Of a DNA stretch of 5,744 nucleotides, positions 1-5,744 are shown one piece after another (positions within the stretch are counted from its first letter, which is position 1; every line of letters starts with the position of its first letter). A program made the translations under genes and the position numbers. The notes below the pieces were generated by a model. The model saw only the letters and a program-made list of their open reading frames with translations, did not search any database and was not told where the DNA came from. Origin of the DNA: an uncultured Pseudorhodobacter sp. (GTDB lineage Bacteria; Pseudomonadota; Alphaproteobacteria; Rhodobacterales; Rhodobacteraceae); assembly GCA_945952425.1 (NCBI GenBank), contig CAMFIX010000223.1, forward strand, positions 1 through 5,744, in the 5' to 3' direction.

Positions 1-47
1 GAGGCATTCGCATTAGCAGCTTAACCTGTGCAGATTCAGCTGGGTCA

Positions 48-756
48 TTACAAAACCGCCCAATCTTGAAGCGCCTCCACCATCGCTCTGCTCGCACGTC
101 TTTCCACGGCGTCAGGAAAGAGGCGTTCGACAAGCGGCTGGAGAGTCGAAAGGATTGACGACTTTTGAAGGCTCGTTTCCCTTGGAAATAGGTTCTTGAA
201 GAGGTTTTCTACGGCATCAAATACGGCCCGGATAGCCTCTCGATTGTTCCCAGCCGGTAGAAGTTCCTTGTCAGCACGAACGAGATGTTCACGCGCCGCC
301 TGAAAGCCAGCTCCGCTAAGCCCTGCGACGGCAGACTCGTAGCTTGCTGTATAAGCTGAGTCGATTGCTGGATGGACCCCCCGCGTTCTCGTCGATGCGA
401 TAGGCCGCCGACTCTTCGTTGAAAATACGGTTGACTTGGTCGATATATCTCTTTGGGTCCACTCTTTTCGCTCCCCGCAGAAACTCTGCCACCAGCGTAA
501 TCGAGTCCAGCAGGTTCCCCAGTTCTCCGGTTTCCAGCGCATCCCAATCTAAGTAGCTTGAGTCGAAGCCATGTTGCTCAAACTTCGTCCCGAGTTCGGC
601 GTCCATATACTCGGCAAGACGCCCCGTTCCGTCGGGGACTTGCCTCTTGAACAAAGACACCAGCCGTGCCCGGAGTTTCTTACTATCGGACGCCAACTGC
701 TCAGGCCTCAACTAGATTTGCGAGAACCTTTTACCCTGTGAAACTTCGTCAGCCAT
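48..756 (-). pseudogene. Broken conserved hypothetical gene, HEPN/abortive-infection-like family
   Basis: Two minus-strand reading frames join into one protein if a frameshift is corrected. The N-terminal part (711 down to about 382) has residues such as LASDSKKLRARLVSLFKRQV and ends near RIDENAG. The C-terminal part continues GVHPAIDSAYTASYESA and NREAIRAVFDAVENLFKNLF to TAA at 48-50. The switch is at a run of six C (377-382; six G on the coding strand): five or eight G would restore the frame. A better start than the TTG at 711 is ATG at 754-756, in frame (MADEVSQGKRFSQI), but a TAG at 712-714 interrupts it. Repaired, the product would be about 235 aa. The helical segment with AIRAVFDAVENLFK resembles a conserved family that, as I recall, continues after a DW pair into an A-H-F-Y-R-H stretch. 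Here the frame stops just after DW, so the putative HEPN active-site region seems lost. GC is lower than in the neighbours, which suggests transfer. Family assignment is tentative; the lesions are visible, though the homopolymer could be a sequencing error. Confidence 0.65.
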
Positions 757-912
757 CCATGATCCCAAGCAAACACTACGCTGGTAGACTAACGTGGTCG
801 GAGGCCTAAAGCAAACTTGGTCAGAATGGTGGGTCAGGATGTGGTCAGCGGGACAGGAACAATGCCGTTTATAGCATTGATTTCACAGTGTTTTCAGACA
901 CTTCAGGAAAAC
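712..912. other. Gene-free stretch between tRNA-Ala and the pseudogene
   Basis: No supportable gene lies here apart from the probable 5' end of the broken gene (ATG at 754-756). GC is about half. The stretch 796-848 holds three copies of GGTCAG in the same orientation (819-824, 832-837, 843-848) and a related GGTCGG (796-801). A weak inverted repeat (AGTGT/ACACT, about 885-901) lies just beyond the tRNA 3' end but has no T-tract, so it is not a convincing terminator. The position next to the 3' end of a tRNA gene is typical of an integration junction, but no integrase is seen. Confidence 0.4.
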
Positions 913-988
913 TGGTGGAGCAGAGGGGGATCGAACCCCTGACCTTATCATTGCGAACGATACGCTCTCCCAACTGAGCTACTGCCCC
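913..988 (-). tRNA. tRNA-Ala (anticodon CGC)
   Basis: The minus strand gives a complete 76-base cloverleaf including an encoded CCA (913-915). The acceptor stem GGGGCAG (982-988) pairs with CTGCTCC (917-923) and contains the G3:U70 wobble pair that marks alanine tRNAs. The D-arm AGCTCAGTTGGGAGAGC and the T-arm with GGTTCGATCC are canonical. The anticodon loop is TTCGCAA (951-957), giving anticodon CGC (953-955), which reads GCG, a frequent Ala codon in GC-rich genomes. The discriminator base is A (916). The gene lies 48 bases downstream of the gntR stop on the same strand, so read-through from that operon could reach it, but it probably has its own promoter. Confidence 0.97.
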
Positions 989-1003
989 ATCCGCATGGCC
1001 GGG

Positions 1004-1032
1004 CTTGTCGCGGATAAGGCGGGCAATGTCAA
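1004..1032 (-). promoter_or_regulatory. Candidate promoter of tRNA-Ala
   Basis: On the minus strand a perfect TTGACA (1027-1032) is followed after 17 bases by GACAAG (1004-1009), a poor -10 (3 of 6 matches to TATAAT). Transcription would begin around 997, a few bases before the mature tRNA 5' end at 988. The spacing and the perfect -35 argue for a real promoter, and the weak -10 argues for caution. A 6-base inverted repeat ATCCGC (989-994)/GCGGAT (1010-1015) straddles the start region. Confidence 0.45.
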
Positions 1033-1036
1033 GGGG

Positions 1037-2044
1037 TCAGCTTGTCGAGCCGCGCAGGATCAGGGTGGGGGCGATGGAGATGGTCTGCGGGGGGCTGGGC
1101 ATCTCGCGCAGGCTCAGGATCAGGCGGGCGGTCTCGGCGCCGATGCGGCGGGGGTGGGGATCGATGGTCGACAGCGCGGGCACGCAGACCGAGGCCACGT
1201 CGTAATTGCCGAAGCCCGCGATTTCCATCGCGCCGGGCACCGCGATGCCGCGGCGCTGGCACTCGGTCAGGGCGCCGAAAGCCGAGAGGTCGCTGACGCA
1301 GATCACGGCTTGCGTTTCGGGGAAGCGCTGCAGCAAAAGCGCCATGGCGGCGGCGCCTTCGGCCATCGAGATCGGCGGCGTTCCGGCATCGACCAGGCGG
1401 GTCGGGTCCAGCCCATATGTCTCTAACGCGGCGATAAAGCCCCTTCGTCGGTCGGTGCCGCGGGTGTCGCGGGCGGCGTCTCCGCCGATGAAGGCCAGGC
1501 GGGTCAGGCCGCGGGCGACGAAATGGTCGACCATGCTGCGCACCGCCTCGGCGTTGGAGAAGCCGATGACATGGCCGATGGGGGCATCGGGCAGATCCCA
1601 TGTCTCCATCACCGCGATTCCCGCATGTTCCAGCAGGCGTCGGGCGCGTGGCGTGTGGCGGCCGCCGGTCACGACGATCGCCTCGGGACGGCGGCGGAGG
1701 AACTGGTCGATCAGCCGCTCCTCCTCGTCCATGTCGTAGTCGGTATAGCCGAGCAGGATCTGCAATCCGGCCGGACGCAGGCCCTCGGTCAGCCCGCGGA
1801 CGGTCTCGGCGAAGTTGGCATTGTTGAGCGAGGGCACGGTGACCGCGACGAAATCGCTGCGCTGCGAGCGCAGGTTCGAGGCGGTGGCGTCGAAGACATA
1901 TCCAAGCGTTTCAGCGGTTTGCAGGATGACGCTGCGGGTGGCCTCTGACACGGAAGCGTCGCGTTTGAAGGCGCGTGAGACGGTCATCGGCGAGACCCCG
2001 GCGGCCTTGGCGACATCGGCCATCGTGGGAGGCTTGCGGGTCAT
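1037..2044 (-). CDS. gntR: LacI-family gluconate/idonate operon repressor (GntR/IdnR type)
   Basis: This 335-aa transcription factor probably represses the gluconate/idonate genes and is released by a sugar acid or its phosphate. The N-terminal LacI helix-turn-helix (about residues 7-30, with MADVAKAAGVSPMTVSRAFK) is followed by a hinge helix (SNLRS near 56-60) and a periplasmic-binding-protein-like effector domain (about 63-335). The domain carries features I associate with E. coli GntR/IdnR: PSLNNANFAETVRGL, HTPRARRLLEHAGI, ECQRRGIAVP and EIAGFGNYD. The start at 2044 was chosen because it aligns with the E. coli GntR N-terminus and overlaps the gntK stop as ATGA, implying translational coupling; there is no strong ribosome site of its own. 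An upstream extension in this frame is only the antisense-frame shadow of gntK. It is the third gene of the operon, so it is probably autoregulated through the operator at 3291-3304. It belongs to the LacI family, not the unrelated GntR HTH family. Confidence 0.92.
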   Translation of the reverse strand: MTRKPPTMADVAKAAGVSPMTVSRAFKRDASVSEATRSVILQTAETLGYVFDATASNLRSQRSDFVAVTVPSLNNANFAETVRGLTEGLRPAGLQILLGYTDYDMDEEERLIDQFLRRRPEAIVVTGGRHTPRARRLLEHAGIAVMETWDLPDAPIGHVIGFSNAEAVRSMVDHFVARGLTRLAFIGGDAARDTRGTDRRRGFIAALETYGLDPTRLVDAGTPPISMAEGAAAMALLLQRFPETQAVICVSDLSAFGALTECQRRGIAVPGAMEIAGFGNYDVASVCVPALSTIDPHPRRIGAETARLILSLREMPSPPQTISIAPTLILRGSTS

Positions 2045-2511
2045 AGCGCGGCCAGGGCGGCGGCGACGATGGCGGAAAGCGGCTGGTCGATGGGGATGGC
2101 GGTGGCTTCGTCGGGGCTCGGCGGCTCCAGCGCGGCGAATTGGCTGGCAAGCAGCGAGGGCGGCATGTAATGGCCCTTCCGCGCGGCCATGCGGGCGGAA
2201 ATCAGCGCCTCGCTGCCGGTCAGATACAGGAATTTCACCGCACCGGCCTGGCGGATTCTGTCTCTGTACCGGCGTTTCAGGGCTGAGCAACCGACGATCA
2301 CCGGAGCCTGATCGCGCAAGACAGCCGCCACGCGGTCGAGCCAGGGCCAGCGGTCTTCATCGGTCAGGGGCACGCCGTTGCGCATCTTTTCGACGTTTTC
2401 CGGCGGGTGCAGGTCGTCGCCGTCGACATAGGGGATGCCCAGGGCGGCACTCAGCGCCTCGCCCACCGAGGTCTTGCCGCAGCCCGATACGCCCATGATG
2501 ACCACTCTCAC
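2041..2511 (-). CDS. gntK: Gluconokinase
   Basis: This cytosolic kinase phosphorylates D-gluconate with ATP to 6-phospho-D-gluconate, feeding the Entner-Doudoroff or pentose phosphate pathway. The 156-aa product is the usual size for the GntK family of P-loop kinases. Visible features are the Walker A loop GVSGCGKTS (residues 7-15), the substrate-region motif DGDDLHPPENVEKM (30-43) with LTDEDRWPWL after it (49-58), CSALKRRYRD (75-84), and the lid-like ARKGHYMP segment (110-117), all typical of gluconokinases. The start is taken as GTG at 2511, which overlaps the TGA of the dehydrogenase gene (GTGA); GTG at 2505 is an alternative and ATG at 2496 is too close to the P-loop. The stop TGA overlaps the gntR ATG. 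A longer frame upstream is only a shadow of idnO. Confidence 0.94.
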   Translation of the reverse strand: MRVVIMGVSGCGKTSVGEALSAALGIPYVDGDDLHPPENVEKMRNGVPLTDEDRWPWLDRVAAVLRDQAPVIVGCSALKRRYRDRIRQAGAVKFLYLTGSEALISARMAARKGHYMPPSLLASQFAALEPPSPDEATAIPIDQPLSAIVAAALAAL

Positions 2512-3260
2512 AGCGAGGCCGTGATGCCGCCGTCCACGTATAGCACGTGGCCGTTGACGAAAGAGGAGGCGTCGGAGGCGAGGAAGATGCAGGCGCCTTG
2601 AAGCTCCTCGACGCGGCCCCAGCGACCGGCGGGGGTGCGCTTGGCCAGCCACTCGGAAAAGGCGGTGTCAGAGACCAATGCGGCGTTCAGGGGCGTGTCG
2701 AAATAGCCTGGAGCGATGGCGTTGCACTGCAATCCGTGGCGGGCCCAGTCGGTCGCCATCCCCTTGGTGAGGTTGCCGACGGCGCCCTTGGTCGCGGTAT
2801 AGGGGGCGATCCCGGGGCGGGCGAGGGCGGTCTGGACCGAGGCGATGTTGATGATCTTGCCCCGTCCCCGCGCGATCATGTGGCGTGCGCAGGCTTGGCC
2901 CACGTTGAAAACGCTGGCGATGTTGGTCTGCAAGAGGCGCTGGAAAGCGTCCTCGGGGAACTCTTCCAGCGGCGCGCGGTGCTGCATGCCGGCGTTGTTC
3001 ACGAGGATGTCTATGGGGGCCTTGGCCTCGAATCCATCCACGGCGGCGCGGGTCGCCTTGTGGTCGGTGGCATCAAAGCAAAGCGTCTCTACACCGGCGA
3101 TTTTGGCGGCTGCTGCGGCGAGTTTCGCCGGGTCGCGGCCGTTCAGCACGACCTTGGCACCGGCCGCGGCCAGGCCCTGGGGCAGGGCGAAACCTATGCC
3201 CTGCGACGAGCCGGTGACCAATGCGCGCCGACCTGTCAGGTCGAAAATCCGGGACGACAT
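2508..3260 (-). CDS. idnO: Gluconate 5-dehydrogenase (5-keto-D-gluconate reductase), SDR family
   Basis: This 250-aa classical short-chain dehydrogenase probably interconverts 5-keto-D-gluconate and D-gluconate in the cytosol. The nucleotide-binding motif TGSSQGIG is at 16-23 and NNAG at 88-91. The catalytic tetrad is N113, S141, Y154 and K158 (YTATK). The second strand ends in NGR (40-42), whose Arg suggests NADPH preference. Segments such as NNAGMQHRAPLEEFPEDAF, RGMIN-like KIINIASVQ, APGYFDTPLNAALV and KRTPAGRWG match what I recall of E. coli IdnO and other gluconate 5-dehydrogenases. 2-deoxy-gluconate (KduD-type) dehydrogenases are the nearest alternative, but the kinase, regulator and idnD neighbours favour IdnO. 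The ATG at 3258-3260 is preceded by GAGAGGG. It is the first gene of the idnO-gntK-gntR operon, and its stop overlaps the gntK GTG. Confidence 0.92.
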   Translation of the reverse strand: MSSRIFDLTGRRALVTGSSQGIGFALPQGLAAAGAKVVLNGRDPAKLAAAAAKIAGVETLCFDATDHKATRAAVDGFEAKAPIDILVNNAGMQHRAPLEEFPEDAFQRLLQTNIASVFNVGQACARHMIARGRGKIINIASVQTALARPGIAPYTATKGAVGNLTKGMATDWARHGLQCNAIAPGYFDTPLNAALVSDTAFSEWLAKRTPAGRWGRVEELQGACIFLASDASSFVNGHVLYVDGGITASL

Positions 3261-3264
3261 CTTG

Positions 3265-3271
3265 CCCTCTC
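3265..3271 (-). promoter_or_regulatory. Ribosome binding site of idnO
   Basis: GAGAGGG on the minus strand lies four bases before the ATG at 3258-3260. It supports this start and contrasts with the two downstream genes, which lack clear sites of their own and rely on stop-start overlap. Confidence 0.75.
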
Positions 3272-3297
3272 GACAGCTTCCTTTCCGTTATGTTAAC
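3270..3297 (+). promoter_or_regulatory. Weak candidate promoter for idnD
   Basis: TCGACA (3270-3275; 5 of 6 to the -35 consensus) is followed after 16 bases by GTTAAC (3292-3297), a poor -10. If used, the operator would cover the -10, giving the same repression as on the opposite strand. No better plus-strand promoter fits in the short gap, so the idnD promoter must overlap this stretch, but the exact boxes are uncertain. Confidence 0.3.
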
Positions 3298-3315
3298 GAT
3301 AACACGCCCTGTCAA
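3287..3315 (-). promoter_or_regulatory. Sigma70-type promoter of the idnO-gntK-gntR operon
   Basis: On the minus strand a perfect -35 TTGACA (3310-3315) is followed by a 17-base spacer and CATAAC (3287-3292; 4 of 6 matches to TATAAT). Transcription would start near 3280, leaving a leader of about 20 bases before the idnO ATG. The operator at 3291-3304 fills the spacer and overlaps the -10, as expected for a site where a bound repressor excludes RNA polymerase. Confidence 0.7.
3291..3304. promoter_or_regulatory. Probable GntR/IdnR operator
   Basis: TGTTAACGATAACA is an inverted repeat with perfect TGTTA/TAACA arms separated by four bases, of which the central CG is also self-complementary. 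The arms match what I recall of the E. coli GntR/IdnR box (ATGTTA-N4-TAACAT) except for the outermost base on one side. It is the only such site seen in the window and lies exactly between the divergent idnD and idnO units, which the LacI-type regulator encoded at 1037-2044 would be expected to control. Confidence 0.78.
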
Positions 3316-3319
3316 GCCC

Positions 3320-3326
3320 GAGGTGG
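3320..3326 (+). promoter_or_regulatory. Ribosome binding site of idnD
   Basis: GAGGTGG lies three bases before the ATG at 3330, with the core AGG six bases from the start. It supports ATG 3330 as the idnD start. Confidence 0.7.
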
Positions 3327-3329
3327 CCC

Positions 3330-4351
3330 ATGAAAACCATCGTCCTCCACGCCGCACGCGACCTGCGGATCGAAGAGCGGGCAGAGGAGGTGCCGGGGCC
3401 CGGTCAGTTGCGGCTGAGGCTGGCCGTGGGCGGCATCTGCGGCAGCGATCTGCACTACTTCAACCACGGCGGCTTTGGCGCGGTGCGGCTGCGCGAGCCG
3501 ATGATCCTGGGGCATGAGGTCTCGGCCCATGTCGAGCAGATCGGGCCGGGGGTGAGCGGGTTTGCCTTGGGGCAGCTGGTCGCCGTTTCGCCCTCGCGGC
3601 CCTGTGGGGCCTGCCGGTTCTGCGCCGAGGGGTTGCAGAATCAGTGTCTGCACATGCGATTTTATGGCTCTGCCATGCCGTTCCCGCATATCCAGGGCGC
3701 TTTTCGCGAAAGCCTGGTGGCCGATGCCGCGCAATGTGTCGATGCGACGGGGTTGACTCCGGCAGAGGCCGCGCTGGCCGAGCCCTTGGCGGTCGCGCTG
3801 CATGCGACCTCGCGCGCGGGGAGCCTTTTGGGCAAGCGCGTTCTGGTGACCGGATGCTGGCCGATCGGGGCGTTGGCGGTTCTGGCGGCGCGGCGGGCGG
3901 GGGCGGCGGTGATCGTGGTGACCGACCTTTCGCCCTTTCCTTTGGCCCTGGCCAAGCGGTTGGGGGCCGACCGGGCGATCCCGGCGGGGCCGGAAGCTCT
4001 GACAGAATACAGTCTCGATAAAGGCCATTTCGATGTGCTTTACGAGTGCAGCGGCGTGGCCTGGGCGTTGACCCAAGCCATCGGTGCGCTGCGGCCGCGG
4101 GGGGTGATCCTGCAGCTGGGGCTTGGCGGCGACATGACGCTGCCGATGCAGGCAATCACCGCGAAAGAGCTGGAGCTGCGCGGCTCTTTCCGCTTTCACG
4201 CAGAGTTTGCCTTGGGCGTTCAGCTGATGCGGCAGCGGCTGATCGACGTGGCGCCGCTGGTCACCCAGACGCTGCCGCTGGCCGAGGCAGAGGCCGCTTT
4301 TCGCCTTGCCAGTGACAGATCCCAGGCGATGAAGGTGCAGATCGCCTTCGG

Positions 4352-4355
<4 letters not shown>
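3330..4355 (+). CDS. idnD: L-idonate 5-dehydrogenase, zinc-dependent MDR family
   Basis: This 341-aa enzyme of the medium-chain zinc alcohol dehydrogenase family probably oxidises L-idonate to 5-keto-D-gluconate, the substrate of the divergently encoded SDR. The catalytic zinc site is represented by C37 (GGICGSDLHY), H61-E62 (GHE) and E151 (AEPLAVALHA). The structural zinc lobe has C92, C95, C98 and C106. Segments NQCLHMRFYGSAMPFPH, GAFRESLV and ELELRGSFRFHAEF match what I recall of E. coli IdnD. D199 at the end of the second Rossmann strand suggests NAD. One oddity: the motif expected as GCGPIG reads GCWPIG (G175 to G180), putting a Trp at the second glycine of GxGxxG (codon TGG, 3858-3860). 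Otherwise the frame and length are intact. Sorbitol/xylitol dehydrogenases are a less likely alternative given the neighbours. Its stop overlaps that of the convergent ABC ATPase gene. Confidence 0.92.
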
Positions 4356-5319
<964 letters not shown>

Positions 5320-5323
<4 letters not shown>

Positions 5324-5744
5324 TCGCGCACCCAGACCTGCATCGGGTTCTGCCCGCGGTTGCACCAGATGTAATAGGGCACGGCGGTCAGGGGGGATGC
5401 CGTCTCGGCGGGTGGGGTCGTCTGGTAAAGCCCCGCGGGCGTCTCGGCCGCCATGCCGCTGGCCGTCACGGTGGCGATGCCGCCGAGCAGGTCGGGCCGG
5501 AAGGCGGCCGAGAGCTCCGCCCCGCGTGGGAGTCGCAGGCGGTTCAGGGGGGCGCGCTGGTCCTGGCCCTCCAGGCAATAGACCAGCGGGCCGCGTTTGA
5601 TGGCCACCCGGCCGAGGTCGGCCTTGACCTCGGGATGGGCGTAAAGACGGTGGGGGGGCATGGGGAGGTCGAGTTCCACCACGTCATCGGCCCATTGGCG
5701 GTGAATGCGCAGATAACCGCGTTCGGTCGTCACCGGGATTTCGG
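5320..5744 (-). CDS. GH127 (DUF1680) beta-L-arabinofuranosidase-like glycosidase, C-terminal part
   Basis: The frame is open to the window edge and ends at TGA (5320-5322), giving about 141 C-terminal residues of a protein that normally has 600 or more. Recognisable family features are GYLRIHRQWADDVVELDLPM, RVAIKRGPLVYCLEGQD followed by APLNRL, and the closing PYYIWCNRGQNPMQVWV. These belong to the beta-sandwich region after the (alpha/alpha)6 catalytic barrel. The catalytic glutamate and the zinc-binding cysteines of the family lie in the part outside the window, so activity cannot be judged. The codons before the GTG at 5731-5733 (E-I-P) continue the protein, so that GTG is not the start. 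It is coupled to the ABC ATPase gene by a four-base overlap, which suggests that a glycoside is imported and then cleaved in the cytoplasm. No signal peptide can be assessed. Confidence 0.87.

Noticed and set aside
316..711. A separate intact 131-aa gene beginning at TTG 711
   Set aside because: Its last residues after the C6 run lose family-like character, while the other frame continues it sensibly, and an in-frame ATG lies 15 codons upstream behind a TAG. It is better treated as part of one broken gene.
880..912. Rho-independent terminator after tRNA-Ala
   Set aside because: Only weak, AT-rich complementarity (AGTGT/ACACT; GTTTTC/GAAAAC) and no T-tract follow on the minus strand.
1..912. 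A duplicated tRNA 3' end marking the far attachment site
   Set aside because: No second copy of the T-arm or acceptor sequence was found in this stretch; if it exists it lies outside the window.
995..1426. Plus-strand frames over the gntR gene (also 1206-1739, 1523-1948)
   Set aside because: They are antisense shadows of a well-supported LacI-family gene, with repetitive Gly/Arg/Ala composition typical of GC-rich antisense frames.
2045..2290. An N-terminal extension of the LacI-type regulator upstream of 2044
   Set aside because: It lies entirely inside gntK in another frame, has Arg/Pro/His-rich junk composition, and the family N-terminus starts at the 2044 ATG.
2547..3296. A 249-aa plus-strand frame over idnO
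   Set aside because: Antisense to a complete SDR with all catalytic residues; it has no recognisable motif of its own.
5324..5578. An 85-residue N-terminal extension of the ABC ATPase
   Set aside because: It overlaps the GH127 coding sequence in another frame and is Pro/Arg/Gly-rich; the ATPase family starts at the ATG at 5323.

Overview
The window looks like the chromosome of a GC-rich alphaproteobacterium, most likely Rhodobacteraceae (Paracoccus/Rhodobacter-like). This rests on roughly two-thirds GC in the metabolic genes, strong G/C bias at third codon positions, tightly packed operons with ATGA/GTGA stop-start overlaps, and the gene content. The assignment comes from sequence style and remembered family resemblance, not from a search.

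Layout: (1) 1-912 is a region of visibly lower GC (about half) on the 3' side of a tRNA gene. It holds a broken minus-strand gene (48-756) carrying an in-frame stop, a frameshift at a C6/G6 run and apparently a lost C-terminus. It resembles a conserved HEPN/abortive-infection-like family. The rest (712-912) has no gene. (2) 913-988 is a complete tRNA-Ala(CGC) on the minus strand, with a possible promoter at 1004-1032. (3) 1037-3260 is a three-gene minus-strand operon: gluconate 5-dehydrogenase (idnO-type SDR), gluconokinase (gntK) and a LacI-family gluconate repressor (gntR/idnR type), joined by 3-4 base overlaps. (4) 3261-3329 is a compact divergent regulatory region with a TGTTA-N4-TAACA operator inside a good sigma70-type promoter. 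(5) 3330-4355, plus strand, is L-idonate 5-dehydrogenase (idnD). (6) 4352-5744, minus strand, is the end of a sugar-uptake operon: the C-terminal part of a GH127 (DUF1680) beta-L-arabinofuranosidase-like enzyme, overlapping by four bases the MalK/UgpC-type ATPase of a carbohydrate ABC importer.

How the genes work together: IdnD oxidises L-idonate to 5-keto-D-gluconate, the SDR reduces that to D-gluconate, and GntK phosphorylates it to 6-phosphogluconate for the Entner-Doudoroff or pentose phosphate route. The LacI-type regulator is the third gene of the operon and probably acts at the single operator between the two divergent units, so it would control idnD, the operon and itself. No idonate/gluconate transporter is in the window. 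The neighbouring GH127/ABC operon runs head-on into idnD, their stop codons overlapping within TTAA, and is probably a separate glycoside-use unit.

No clearly new biological system is visible. The points most worth checking are the decayed island gene beside the tRNA, the Gly-to-Trp change in the nucleotide-binding motif of IdnD, and the conservation of an enterobacterial-type GntR/IdnR operator in this group.
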